A stretch of 64,000 nt of DNA from Cannabis sativa (lineage: Eukaryota; Streptophyta; Magnoliopsida; Rosales; Cannabaceae), in NCBI RefSeq assembly GCF_029168945.1, contig NC_083610.1, positions 71,167,580-71,231,579 on the forward strand, read 5' to 3'. This document shows, in pieces, positions 1 through 12,473 of this stretch; positions within the stretch are counted from its first letter, which is position 1, and each line of letters starts with the position of its first letter. Under the pieces are notes generated by a model. The model worked only from the letters and a program-made list of their open reading frames with translations, had not been told where the DNA came from and ran no database searches. The translations under genes were made by a program, and so were the position numbers.

Positions 1-1112
1 AAGTGCTAAATTCTCAAACTGACAAGTCTATCTTGAGAATTTTTAATTGATTAATTAAAATCAATTAAATGAGTCCTACAATTAATATCATCTCAACTAG
101 TGAGGGGACCATGGGTCTATATATCCGAGCTTCCAATAAGCAGATCTAGAATTTACCACTTAAATTCACTGACTTATTAATTCTTCGTTGAATCCACACA
201 TAGAACTCAGAATTGCACTCTCAGTATATAGAATGCTCTATATGTTCCACCATATAGACACATTATTAGTTATCCATTGTTATAATCCTAATGTGATCAA
301 TGATCCTCTATATGGATGATCTACACTATAAAGGGACTTAAATTACCGTAACACCCTACAATGTATTTTATCCTTAAAACACTTAACCCTGTATAAATGA
401 TATTTCAACTAAGTGAAATGAGTACTCAATCATTTATCTCGTTTGGTTAAGCTCGAAGGAAATCACCCTTTGCTTACTATTCGCCAGATAGAAGCTATAG
501 ATTCCATATTTATGTTAGCGCTCCCACTCAATCGCACTACCGTGTTCCCAAAATGTATGTATTGCCCAGACTAAAGTTTTAGGCTTAACTAACAAATCAA
601 AGAACACGAATAACACTCTTGAAATTAAGCCTAACCATATCAGGATTTAGATCATGGGATCTAGGATCAACTTATGATATTGAATTGAATAGATGTTTAC
701 GGTAAGTTTCAAAATCTAATTCAAAGTTCAATATCGGTCCATTCCAATGCATACTCCATGCATCCAACCTGAGCTTTACTTTAACCTATGTTCTGGAAAG
801 AACATAACATTTCTCCAAATGTAAGTAAACTCTGTTGTAGATTGTCATACAAGTGAAACCCAGTGTTCTGATAAATCTAGGAATACTTTATTCACATAGT
901 CATGTTTATTTTCCACTGTGTTGACAACACAATAAACATGTTCAAGTATGTGAAAAGGGTTTGGATGAATTTATAAATCAAATAGACAAGCAATTGATTA
1001 AGTGAACCAAAACTTACACAAGTGAATGAAAAAATACTTCTGTCACTTTATTGATATAGAATAATCTGGATTACATTGAAACGTAGTTTTATTTAGGGCA
1101 TAAAACCCAACA
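1..1112 (-). repeat. 3' LTR of the young Copia element (partial)
   Basis: Bases 1-1112 match 8177-9288 with no gaps and about seven substitutions (for example near 547, 566, 657, 850 and 1089). The LTR end at 1112 (CCCAACA on +) is the 5' end of the LTR in element orientation, next to the polypurine tract. The remaining part of about 780 bp lies left of the window. An AATAAAG-like polyadenylation motif occurs near the element-sense start, close to 1050. Confidence 0.95.
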
Positions 1113-1123
1113 AACTCCCACTT
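1113..1123 (-). other. Polypurine tract of the Copia element
   Basis: In element orientation the bases just before the 3' LTR read AAGTGGGAGTT, a purine-rich run directly followed by TGTTGGG. This is the expected site for plus-strand priming. Confidence 0.75.
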
Positions 1124-1141
1124 GCACTAATATAAAACAAA

Positions 1142-4100
1142 TCAGTACATTTCAATTAATCCTAAATTCTGACGGTGCTTTTCGAATGAAGTTACTGCCA
1201 AGACTTTGGTGAATGGATCAGCCAAGTTATCCTGCGTATCCACTTTCTCCACCAGTACATCCCCTCTTGCCACATATTCTCTGATAATATGATACTTTCT
1301 TTCTATGTGCTTACTTCTCTTGTGGCTCCGAGGTTCCTTACTGTTGGCTATAGCTCCAGTGTTATCACAAAGCAGGACTAGAGGCCTTTCCATTCCAGGA
1401 ACTACACCAAGACTGGTGAAGAACTTCCTAAGCCAGACAACCTCTTTAGCTGCTTCAGCCGCAGCTATGTATTCTGCCTCCATGGTAGAATCCGAAATCG
1501 CAGTTTGTTTAGCACTTCTCCAAACCACTGCTCCACCCCCAAGAGTAAACACCATCCCAGATGTAGATTTCCTGTCTTCAAGACATCCCTGGAAATCTGA
1601 GTCTGTATAGCCTAAGGGATTCAAAGCACCACCCTTGTAGACTAATACATAATCTCTTGTACTCTTTAAGTATTTCAAAATATACTTAACAGCATTCAAA
1701 TGTACCCTACCTGGATTTGACTGATACCTGCTCACGATTCCAACTGCATAGCAGATGTCAGGTCTAGTGCATAGCATAGCATACATTAGACTTCCAATTG
1801 CAGAAGCATAAGGAATTTTTGCCATGTCTTCTATCTCTTGAGGATCAGTAGGACACTGTTCCTTAGATAGACGGATACCATGTCTAGAGGGCATGTTTGC
1901 CCCTTTGGTATTGGTCATGGAAAATCTCTCAAGAACTTTGTCAATGTAAGTTGTTTAAGAGAGATCAAGGGATCTGTTCTTCCGGTTTCTGACAATCTGA
2001 ATACCAAGAACATAGGCTGCCTCACCCAAGTCTTTCATGTCGAATTGAGTGTCAAGCCATTCCTTGATGTGAGTCATTTTCTTGACATTGTTTCCAATGA
2101 TCAAAATGTCATCAACATAAAGGACCAGGAATACTACTACTTGGTTTTCCTTGAGTTGGTAAACACAAGGTTCATCTTCATTCTGATGAAAGCCGTAGGT
2201 CTTGATGATCTCATCAAACCTTTTGTTCCATGAGCGAGAAGCTTGCTTAAGCCCATATATGGACCTATTTAATTTGCAAACTTTATTCTCCTACCCAGGA
2301 AGAACATAACCTTCTGGTTGCTCCATATAGATGGTTTCTTCAAGAAGCCCATTAAGAAAGGTTGTCTTGACATCCATTTGCCAGATTTCATAATCTAAAG
2401 CGACAGCTATGGAGAGAAGAATTCGGATGGATTTGAGCGTGGCAACAGGACTAAAAGTTTCCTCATAGTCCACACCTTCTCTTTGGGTATAACCCTTGGC
2501 GACCAGTCTAGCTTTGAAAGTTTCGACTTCGCCTCCAGCACCTCTTTTCTTCTTGTAGACCCATTTACATCCAATTGGACGAAAATCTTCAGGTGGTTCT
2601 ACATATTCCCAGACTTTGTTCTTTTTCATGGAATCCATTTCTGAATCCATACCGGCTGACCATCGCTTCCGTTGCGGACTTGCCATTGCCTGTTTATAGG
2701 TCAATGGGTCGTCATCAATACCGTCATAAACGACCATATTGATTTCACCATCCCAGCCATAACGAGACGGTTTCGTAGAAACCATCCCACTACGACGAGG
2801 AGCGGTGACTTTCTGAACAGGAGCTTTAGTAGTAGTTTTCTCAGTTGCTACAACTGAGGGAGTGGGATGTTCCTCTTCTTGAGTAGAAGAAGATGGTACA
2901 TTTGAAGGAACAGTATCCGTGAGCATTTCCTCTAATACAATTTCACTTTTCGGTTTGTTGTCTTTCATATAGTTGTCTTCAAGGAAAGTAGCATTTGTAG
3001 AGACAAACACTTTGTTATCCTTTTGACTATAGAATAGTCCACCCCTAGTCTCTTTAGAATTTCCGACAAACATGCAAACCTCAGTTCGCGATTCCAGTTT
3101 GCCTTCTTTCTTTCTTAAGACGTGAGCAGGGCACCCCCAAATCCTATAATGGTGCAAACTAGGTGTGCGACCATTCCATAGTTCGACGGGTGTCTTAGGG
3201 ACTGCTTTAGATGGAACAACATTTAAAATATCGTTTGCCATTTGAATAGCATATTCCCAGAAGGACGTAGACAGAGTTGAGTAACTCAGCATAGACCTAA
3301 CCATTTCTAAGAGAGTGCGATTTCTTCTTTCTGCAACTCCATTATGTTGTGGAGTGCTAGGGGCAGTATATTGGGATTCAATTCCAAGTTCAATTAAATG
3401 ATCTTTGAACTGCATATCCATATATTCTCCACCCCTATCAGTTCGCAAGATCTTTAATGTTTTACCTAATTGGTTTTGAGCCAAAGCATAAAATTCCTGA
3501 AACTTTTCAAACGTTTCAGATTTCTTTTGCATTAGGTAAAGAAAACTATATCTAGAGAAATCGTCAATGAAAGTGACGAAATACTCATAACCTCCTCTGG
3601 CTTTTACATTCACCGGTCCGCAAACATCTGAATGTACTAACCCTAGGGGTTCTTTGGCACGCTCTCCCTTTGCAGAGAAAGAACGTTTGGTCATTTTTCC
3701 TTCTAGGCAAGACTCGCAGACTGGCAGTTCTCCTAAGACGACATTTTTCAATGGACCGTCTTTGGTTAGCCTATTGAGTCTATCAAAGCCTATATGACCT
3801 AAACGTAAATGCCATAGATAAGTTTGATCATCATTATCAATCTCTTTTCTCTTAAGGCTTCTAGGTTTAGCTACATTGAAAAGTTCAGTATTTAGTGAGA
3901 TTTGAGTATCAGGTCTTAAAACATAAAGCCCTCGTTCCATGTTGGCAACACATATATGAAATCCATTACGAGAAATTGAACAATTTGAACTCGAAAAATT
4001 CAATATATAAAATTGTGTCTGTAAACATGAAACACTAATCAAGTTTCTACTAAAATTAGGAATATATAAAACATTCTCTAAAAGTAAAAACTTCTTAGAA

Positions 4101-4855
4101 TTAAACTTGATTCGGGCTGTTCCTCTTGCTTTAACTGATACCAACTCGCCATTTCCAACTTTAAGCTTTAACTCATCTGGGTGAAGATTCTCCCAAGTTT
4201 CAAGCAGCTGCAATGAAGAACATACATGGTTAGTAGATCCAGAATCAACAATCCAGGAGGATTTGTCGTTCTCTAAAACACATGATTCAAATACAAAAGA
4301 ATCACCTTCGTTTGAATTGTCTAGAAGCCTGGGACATTGTTCTTCTTTATGTCCCTTTCCATTACAATTCGCACATAGAATATGATGTCTGATAATTGTA
4401 TTTGATGAAGCAGCTTTGTTAGAACCCTCATGCTTAATCTTCTTCCTCTGATTAAAGCTTGCAATGCTAGGAGGTCTCATTGCAATCAGATCCCGTTCAT
4501 GGGCCCTCAACTCAGACTCGAGTTTGTCCATGTCGGAGGAGTTAGGATTGTTCAATAGATAATATAGAACAAAACTGTTATACTCCTGAGGAAGACTATA
4601 AAGTATGAGTTTTACCCATTGTTCCTTTGATAAATCAATTCCTAGTAGATTTGCCTTTTGGAATTTCAGATTCATCAACAATAGGTGCGAGTTAATGCAA
4701 CTACCAGGATGCATTTTCACACTATTGAGTTCTTTCGCAAAGATACTAACTAGGAGTGGATCGGGATGAGGGTTATTCATATTGGCACTACAACATATCA
4801 ATAAACAGAAGTAAGGTTTTGGTTCTATAAATTCATATACAGGTTCAGAAAACAA
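1142..4855 (-). pseudogene. Copia gag-pol polyprotein with two in-frame stops and a truncated gag
   Basis: A single frame runs from 4855 to 1142, broken only by TAG at 2291-2293 and TAA at 1955-1957. Numbered from 4855: partial gag (about 40-130), zinc knuckle CANCNGKGHKEEQC (161-174), protease DSGS (204-207), GAG-pre-integrase WHLRLGH (near 348), and integrase with D410, D473 and E509. RT starts near residue 760. The RT core YVDD is read between the two stops (about 2116-2127), and RNase H lies after the second. Both stops are explained by one C-to-T change of a glutamine codon. The RT motif reads MDVKTTFLNG where Copia normally has MDVKTAFLNG. The N-terminal half of gag is not recognisable upstream. 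The RNase H part (1918-1142) ends with the usual DNLADPFTK segment. This is a decayed transposon gene, not a host gene. Confidence 0.92.
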
Positions 4856-7384
4856 ACAATCACTTATGTTATAAAAATACTAAATCTAACATAGTTTATT
4901 TTCCAAGGTTTCCAACGAACTGATACAGTGTCCCGTTTAGGCGAGAGTCAAAGCATCATCCATTGAATAGAGTTGTCAATTCATCTAAAATGTCAAACAT
5001 TCTAGCAACCTTTTATTCGATCAAGATTGGAATTCAGCGTTGTCCCGTTTAGGCGAGAGTCAAGGCAATTCTATCTTATGAGCTTCTACCATTGTTTCGT
5101 ATTCTTATAAGTCTTACATAGTCGCCACCATTAGGGTGGTCATGAACCATATAAATAAACCTATAAGAATACTTATCTTTCGAGATTAAACGGCGCTAAC
5201 TTGCTAATGAACGTTCCTCCATTAGGGAGGATTACTCACTAAAACAATAGCTATGTAAAACCAACAATGGAGATCGAATTTCTCTTTGATTAAAGCTCAT
5301 TATTTAAACATGTATTTTGTTTAATCATTTATATTTCATATCTCAATAATGAAATATTACAAATTAAAGTAAAAACTTTAATTAAATTTCAAAAATGGAA
5401 TAATTTTGAAAAATATCTTATTTAAGTTGTTTAGAAAATCTAAATACCCAACTTAAAATATTCTTCAAACAATGACTTAATTAAATATTACCAATTAAGT
5501 AGTAACCACTTAATTTAGAAGATATTCCATTTTAAGTTCCCATATTTAGAAAATACCAACTTAAAAAATATCTAAAGAATCTTAATAACCAATTGCCAAA
5601 ATTCCTCAACTTAATTTATAATAGGTAATTCAAAAATATTCAAATCCAAGTTGATTTGATAGATTTAACTAAATCTCAACTTAAATAGGAATATTTAATG
5701 AAATTATAAAATTAAGATTCAGAAAGAATTTATATGGTTATAATTCCATATTTAATTAAAAAACAAGAAAAATACATATAGCTTTCCAGAATATGACTAT
5801 TCAAACTATGTTTTTCTTAAATTAATTTCAATGAACAATGAAATTAATTATGTTGCTAATCAATCTTTTATTAGGTCAAACTAATATAATTAACCTAGCA
5901 CAGTTATCCAAATCAGGCAAATGGGCCTTCACAATTGGGGTTGTTCATGTGAGGGGGGGCTGGTCCAGTATGTCGCACCCACTTCTAAGGCTCCCAACTC
6001 TCACACAAGGCCCAAAAGAGAGGAATTTAACCTTACAATGAATAACTGTTATTAATTGAATAGGCTCACAACTAAATGAGCCTAAATAAAATCTATCAGT
6101 TATGATATTTTATTTAGCAACAACCACCTATATGTATCTATAATAGAAATTAAACATATAGGCTCACACAGGCATACACATTTGGATGGATCCTATCATG
6201 TTGCTAGGTCATACACAGATGAAAGAAATTTGTAAAAATTACCTGTTACAAATTATTTACTTGATCTATCGTCAATTGAACCTTTGGTTAAAACTAGATC
6301 ATCTGATCTATTATCAAGTTAACCAAGGCAATTTAGATCAAGCAATAATAGGTTTTAGAAAACTTACAAACAATCTAAAACACATACTCCTGCAACAAGG
6401 TTAGATTTGGATAGTTGGATGTAGGATTTATTTAATTTTAATCATTTATTTCGAAAAATAAAATAAAATTAAACCTACTATTTTGAAAAATTAGGTTTTG
6501 GGTAACCTAAATGTCATTTCAAAATAAATTGCTAACTTTCTTTTTAAATTTCATGTTATTTAATAAATTAAATAATGAAATAGAAAATGGTAAATACATA
6601 CCCTTTTCTTGTTTTACAATTTAATTTAATTAAAAAATAACAAAATTTAAAAGTTAACAAAAATACCTTATTTCCTCTTTTAAAATTATCATGATTATTG
6701 TGATCTTATTTTAATTAAGGTCAAGTTACCAAAAAAAAAAAATTAATATCTGACATTAAAAAAAAATAAAATAATCAAATTTTAAAGAAAATAAGAAAAA
6801 GGTAAGCAAAACTTTATTTTTTCCTATTTTTAAAATCAAATTACACTAATATCTAAAATTAATTTTAAAAATTAAAATTGATTTATTTTTTATAATTAGA
6901 TTTGAAATTTGAAAAACAAAAATCAACATACAAAACTACACAAAAAATCAGAATTTAATTCCATGAAATAGCATGAAAAATCGAAAAAATTGGAAAATTG
7001 GATGAACTGTACGGATGGCATGCTGTGCATGGCCATCCGCGCGCGGATCTGGGTGCATGACCGAGAGATCACGGTGCAGGGAGGCTGCAAGCAGCCATTC
7101 CGCCCGCGTGATCATGTTGCTCGTCACCCCGATTTTTCTAATTTTCAAAAATTCATAACTAATTCAAATTAAATCGAAATCGAGTTCTGTAAAAAAGTAA
7201 ATTGCTTAGAATTTTCCAAACTATCCAACAAAAATAATTACAGAATAAAAACAGTAACCATTTTTCCCATAATTCACAAACAACATTCAAACATCAAATA
7301 TGACACTCAAAGCAACATGATACCATCCAAAAAAAAAGCAAATCGTTTTAAGTCCAAATTTCTTGCAAGCAAATCAATTACCAT
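4856..7384 (-). other. Long non-coding leader of the Copia element
   Basis: The 2.5 kb between the primer binding site and the gag remnant has no ORF of substance and is mostly AT-rich. The element's gag N-terminus should be here and is not recognisable. The block contains a 20-base motif repeated twice, two similar small hairpins (see 4930-5230), and a GC-rich patch near 7010-7120 in otherwise AT-rich sequence. Confidence 0.6.
4930..5230 (-). repeat. Repeated 20-mer and paired hairpins in the Copia leader
   Basis: GTCCCGTTTAGGCGAGAGTC occurs at 4930-4949 and again, identical, at 5042-5061. Two hairpins follow: CCACC-ATTAG-GGTGG at 5125-5139 and CCTCC-ATTAG-GGAGG at 5216-5230. They share the ATTAG loop and differ by a matched swap of the central stem pair. 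This suggests that RNA or DNA structure is kept; the function is unknown. Confidence 0.6.
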
Positions 7385-7397
7385 GGCTCTGGTGCCA
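7385..7397 (-). other. Primer binding site of the Copia element
   Basis: In element orientation the sequence two bases after the 5' LTR is TGGCACCAGAGCC. It matches the initiator tRNA-Met binding site TGGTATCAGAGCC at all but two positions. Confidence 0.75.
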
Positions 7398-7399
7398 AT

Positions 7400-9288
7400 T
7401 GTTGGAAATTATTTTACCAGGAACTTAGATCTACTCACAAGTATGTTGATTTAACAACCTAAATATGAACTTCTAAAACGATATGAAATTAAACACATAA
7501 GAGTATCAGAAATCTTACAGTGATTACAGCGGAATATATATGTCTCCTCCCACTCAGATCTCTAACCCTTGATTCATTTCTGTAGCAGAGTATAATCAAG
7601 ATCTGAGCCCGAAAGTCCTTCTTTGTTATCTCTGAAATCTACACAGCCTTCCTCACTATGATTGAGGTATTACTTGATGTGTGTGGGCACTACTATAGCA
7701 CTCATACATTTCGAAACAGTGAAGGAATAGAGAGAGAGAGGGTGGCGGCTCAGAGAGAATTTTCTGAGAGAAAATTCTTTCAGAATAATGCTGTGAAAAG
7801 CTTTTCAGTTGTACAGATGTGTGAAACTCTGAAGCCTTTGCCTTCTATTTATAGAAGACCACCAAGGGCTATGATTGACATTTTGAACTGAGAAAATCAA
7901 AGGGAAAAGGAAGGTAAAGGGCCGGCCTAGGCAATGTGGAAACAAGGCTTGCCTCTTTTCCAACTTTCCTTTTCCTACACTTGATAGTTTCCCTTTTTGT
8001 GAAAAATTGCCAATTCCATTGTTCAACCATATTAATGATAAACCTAATTATTTAATAATTAAAAATAATTATCAAATAATATATTATCATTTATTTTATT
8101 AATAATGAAACTAATTAAAGTTTCCTAATTAATAAATATGCCCTTCAAAATCTCTATTTACTGTTTTGCCCTTAATAAGTGCTAAATTCTCAAACTGACA
8201 AGTCTATCTTGAGAATTTTTAATTGATTAATTAAAATCAATTAAATGAGTCCTACAATTAATATCATCTCAACTAGTGAGGGGACCATGGGTCTATATAT
8301 CCGAGCTTCCAATAAGCAGATCTAGAATTTACCACTTAAATTCACTGACTTATTAATTCTTCGTTGAATCCACACATAGAACTCAGAATTGCACTCTCAG
8401 TATATAGAATGCTCTATATGTTCCACCATATAGACACATTATTAGTTATCCATTGTTATAATCCTAATGTGATCAATGATCCTCTATATGGATGATCTAC
8501 ACTATAAAGGGACTTAAATTACCGTAACACCCTACAATGTATTTTATCCTTAAAACACTTAACCCTGTATAAATGATATTTCAACTAAGTGAAATGAGTA
8601 CTCAATCATTTATCTCGTTTGGTTAAGCTCGAAGGAAATCACCCTTTGCTTACTATTCGCCAGATAGAAGCTATAGATTCCATATTTATGTTAGCGCTCC
8701 CACTCAATCGCACTACCGTGTTTCCAAAATGTATGTATTGCCTAGACTAAAGTTTTAGGCTTAACTAACAAATCAAAGAACACGAATAACACTCTTGAAA
8801 TTAAGCCTAACCATATCAGGATTTAGATCATGTGATCTAGGATCAACTTATGATATTGAATTGAATAGATGTTTACGGTAAGTTTCAAAATCTAATTCAA
8901 AGTTCAATATCGGTCCATTCCAATGCATACTCCATGCATCCAACCTGAGCTTTACTTTAACCTATGTTCTGGAAAGAACATAACATTTCTCCAAATGTAA
9001 GTAAACTCTGTTGTAGATTGTCATATCAGTGAAACCCAGTGTTCTGATAAATCTAGGAATACTTTATTCACATAGTCATGTTTATTTTCCACTGTGTTGA
9101 CAACACAATAAACATGTTCAAGTATGTGAAAAGGGTTTGGATGAATTTATAAATCAAATAGACAAGCAATTGATTAAGTGAACCAAAACTTACACAAGTG
9201 AATGAAAAAATACTTCTGTCACTTTATTGATATAGAATAATCTGGATTACATTGAAACAGAGTTTTATTTAGGGCATAAAACCCAACA
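7400..9288 (-). repeat. 5' LTR of the young Copia element (complete, 1889 bp)
   Basis: It is bounded by TG at 7400 and CA at 9288 on the + strand. The inner boundary is fixed by the adjacent primer binding site, and the outer one by the polypurine junction of the other LTR. Bases 8177-9288 repeat 1-1112. It should carry the element's promoter and polyadenylation signal on the - strand. Its inner part (7400-8176) can be seen only in this copy. Confidence 0.95.
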
Positions 9289-9648
9289 TGCTCTACTATG
9301 CAGGAAAGGGTAAGGCATTAGCTGATCAGCCATGAGTTTCAGGAGCTGGGCGAAGAATGTACATGTTCGAGCCATATCAGACCAAGCGGGTTAAGGGTCT
9401 ACTAGTGTTGAACTTTTGAAATTCTATTTTACCGCTTAGGTCGGCTAGAAAGAAAAGACTTGTAATAAAGTTTGTAAATATTTTTGGGATCCCAACTGTT
9501 TAAAAGTTTAAATTTATTACAAGTTTTATTTTGATTCTGTTTAATATAAAAGTTTAAATTCTGCACTATTTTGATTAGTAATCCTGATTAGGGGATTAGG
9601 GTTTCATAAGCATTTTGGGGAGCGTGCCTAATTATTTAGGGCGTTACA
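9289..9648 (+). repeat. Tekay-like Gypsy LTR, 3' end fragment
   Basis: The fragment ends in TTTAGGGCGTTACA at 9648, the usual 3' end of Tekay-type chromovirus LTRs. Read in reverse it follows the same plan as the start of the LTR at 14473: TGTAACRCCC, then GGGATCCC, then ACATGTACA. Its left side is cut at 9288 by the young Copia element. The rest of this LTR, and of any element it belonged to, should lie left of the window. Confidence 0.6.
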
Positions 9649-12177
9649 TAGAGGGTACAGTAGGTAAAGTAAAGTTTGCAGTAGGAAAAGGACTTGGTGA
9701 GGGGTTTTGTACCTGTGTGGCAGAGGTGTGAACAATTGCAGGAAAAATTTGTTCATTGAAGACAACATTTTTGGCTATGAACAGTCTTCCTTCAGGACTT
9801 TCACATAAGTAACCTTTGTGTGAGGAAGAGTATCCAATGAAAAGGCATTGTTTTGTCTTGAATTCCATTTTGTGTTGATTGTATGGCCTAAGATGAGGAT
9901 AGCAGGCACAACCAAATGGCTTGAGAATAGTGTAGTCGGGTATTTGGCCAAGTAACACTTCTGTGGGAGACAAATGATGTAAAACTGGTGTTGGTAGTCT
10001 GTTAATAAGAAACACTGCAGTGTGAAACGCATGCCACCAATAAGAAATTCAAGACCAGATTGAGCCAGAAGAGTAAGTCCCATCTCAGTTATATGTTTGT
10101 GTTTTCGTTCGGCCCTCCCATTTTGTTCACTGGTTTTGGGACAAGGGTGTTGAAAATGTATGCCCTGATCACTGAGAAATCTAGAAAAGGGTCTATATTC
10201 TCCTCCCCAACTAGCTTGCACTTTCTTGATTGGTAGGTTGAATTGTTTTTCCACCATAGTTTTGAACTTTAGGAACATGTCAAGTGCTTGAGATTTTTGA
10301 GTGAGATGGTAGATCCATGTGTATCTGCTATAATCATCAATGAAATGAATATAGTAAAGATATCCATCTTTGGATTTGATGTAAGAGGGTCCCCATAAGT
10401 CGGTATGGACAAGCTCAAGGGGCTGTGTGGCTTTTTTATCTGTGCTAGGAAAGGGTTGTTTGTGGCTTTTACCAAGTTGACACGCATGACAAAACTCAAG
10501 TTGATGAATGGTACCATTGTGGGGAACTTGTTGTAGTATTTTGGCTAGGACAATAGTAGAAGGATGTCCCAATTTGGTGTGCCATACATTAACATGATTC
10601 TTGGTATTAGTTTGCAGAACAGTGGGGTTAGAGACATTTAGAGGAACAATTTTGTCTTTATTGATATCAGTAGTATTACATGAATTGTCATTTATTACAT
10701 TGGGTAATGAAACATGACTACTACAACTCATAGCAGTAGGTTTATAACCCCGAGGCACATACTGCTGCAAACTTGCCACCTTCGATTGTTGAGAGCATTG
10801 TTCTAACACATATAAGCCATCTTTAAGTGTCCCCTTGAGCAGCACCTTCCCTGTTTGCTTGTCCTTGACAAAGCAACATGATTTGTGAAATTCAAGAAAC
10901 ACACAATTATCATTAGTTAGTTGAGATACACTAACCAAGTTTTTTGTTATTGCAGGGACATGAAGGACAGAATTAAGTTTGAGACTAGTAGAGCTATAAG
11001 CAGGTAAAGAAGCTAGGCCAATATTAGAAATTAGTAACTTCTTACCGTCTCCAACAGCGAGACCTTCAGATCCTGGATATGTCATTGCAGATTCAAGATT
11101 GTCAAGACCATTTGTCACATGGTTTGTGGCACCCGTATCCACGAATCATCCTGAATCATGACCAAAGTCAGGAATAAAGGATGTGGCAAACGCTTGAGGG
11201 TCATAGTCGAACTCATGTTCAGTGATGTAGGCACGCGGGGTGTTGTTGGTGGATGATGAAGAGGGGCCATTGGTGCCTGGTTTAGGTGTAACCCAGGTCT
11301 TGTCGAATCTGTAGTGACAAACTGGAGCGGTGTGTCCATATCGAAGGCATAGTTGGCACAAGGGCCTGTTTTGGTGATGCTGAGTACGAAAGTTTGGTCT
11401 ACCACCATTCTTGTTCATCTGAGGGGGTCGATAAGGAGTATTGCGTGAACCAGTGAACGCAACATTGGCTTGAAGCTTCATCGATAAGTCGGTAACAGAA
11501 TTGTGATGCTCAAGACGACTTTCATGGGAAAGCAACAAGGCTTGGACCTCTTTGAACTTGAGAACATCACTTCTTGCAGTGATTCCGGAGACTACAGGAT
11601 CATATTCTGGTCCAAGTCCGTTTAGTAATTGCAAGATGAGGTCTTGATCAAGAATCGGAGAACCTGCTATAGCAAGCGAGTCGGCTGTGGCCTGAGTTTT
11701 GTCAACATATTCAGAGATGGATTGACCGCCTTTGCGAATGGTGGAAAACTGATTCTTGAGTTGAAGCAGACGTGCTTTAGATTGGCTTGAGAATTTTTGT
11801 TCGAGCGCACGCCAGACCGCATGAGATGATGAGAAGCTGGCAACAGACGCAAGAACACCATCTGTCATCGACGATCGCATCCATGACAGCAGCAGCTGGT
11901 CTTTGCGTTTCCATTGGTGGAATTCGGGGTTTGGTTCTCCAGTAACAAGACTTTGCAGTGGAGGAATGCCTGAAAGTAAGATCTCATCTAACTCATGGCC
12001 GATTACAGTAGGAATTACATGTGATTTTCAAGACAAAAAATTAGTTCGATCAAGCTTGACTGTTAAAACAGAGGTTAAGGAGTGATAAAACGGATTCTAG
12101 TTGGATTGCATCTGGGTTGTTGTCGCAGTGGAAGGAGTTGTGGCAATAGGAGCAGGATCAGAGGAGGTGGACTCCAT
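9649..12177 (-). pseudogene. Gag-protease-integrase pseudogene of the older Copia element
   Basis: The frame starts with ATG at 12177-12175. It has in-frame stops at 12097-12099, 12028-12030 and 11146-11148; the last two fit a tryptophan codon turned to TGA. Gag of the UBN2/Retrotran_gag_2 type is followed by a CQLCLRYGHTAPVC zinc knuckle. Protease DTGA comes just after the third stop. The GAG-pre-integrase segment VWHTKLGH and the integrase start HTDLWG follow. The middle catalytic Asp of the integrase is lost: the text is QASWGGEYR where the family has an Asp before WGGEY. A frameshift near 10015-10050 moves the integrase tail into another frame (10015-9649), which holds the LKPFGCACYPHLRPYN segment. 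It is clearly inactive. Confidence 0.88.
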
Positions 12178-12195
12178 TGACGACGCTAGTCTAGA

Positions 12196-12207
12196 GCTCT
12201 GATACCA
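12196..12207 (-). other. Primer binding site of the older Copia element
   Basis: In element orientation it reads TGGTATCAGAGC, the exact initiator tRNA-Met complement. It adjoins the LTR end at 12208. Confidence 0.88.
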
Positions 12208-12473
12208 TGTAGAACCTCAGAATATGAAGTTCACGAAAAATAGAGTAAACGAAAAACAAAGGAGAAATACAGAGAAGATGAAAGAAAGTAAAACCAGAAC
12301 TTGAAATCTTTATTGAATAGACAAGTGTATTGATATACATCTTTGGCATACACAACAGAATTAGTTACAAGATATTTGTGTCAGACGGAAGTTGAAAAAA
12401 CAGTTACAAAACTAACTGAAAATACCAACTTAAGCAGAGTCTATTCAACTATATTAACATTCCATATCCAACA
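12208..12473 (-). repeat. 5' LTR of the older Copia element (266 bp)
   Basis: It is bounded on the + strand by TGTAGAACCT and CATATCCAACA. The left limit is set by the exact tRNA-Met primer site; the right limit is the first fitting CA. The following ATAGC would be the target repeat, but its partner is not in the window. Confidence 0.75.

Larger units (their letters stand above)
1..9288 (-). mobile_element. Young Copia LTR retrotransposon, cut by left window edge
   Basis: The element reads right to left: 5' LTR 7400-9288, primer binding site 7385-7397, leader 4856-7384, gag-pol frame 4855-1142, polypurine tract 1113-1123, 3' LTR from 1112 leftward past the window edge. The LTR boundaries are TG...CA (TGTTGGGTTT at one end, TTTCCAACA at the other). 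The overlapping 1112 bp of the two LTRs align without gaps and I count about seven differences, so insertion was recent. The 5 bp after the right LTR (TGCTC) is the candidate target duplication, but its partner lies outside the window. The coding frame carries two stop codons and the gag N-terminus is missing, so this copy would need proteins from elsewhere. Confidence 0.93.
9649..12473 (-). mobile_element. Older broken Copia element (5' half)
   Basis: The order from right to left is a 266-bp LTR, the tRNA-Met primer site, gag, protease, and integrase up to 9649. RT, RNase H and the 3' LTR are absent because the element meets the Tekay-like LTR end at 9648. The short LTR and the protein style suggest the Ale-type Copia group. 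The missing half probably lies left of the window, displaced by the nested insertions. Confidence 0.85.

Noticed and set aside
4930..5061. CRISPR-like repeat
   Set aside because: Only two copies 112 bp apart in a plant retrotransposon leader.
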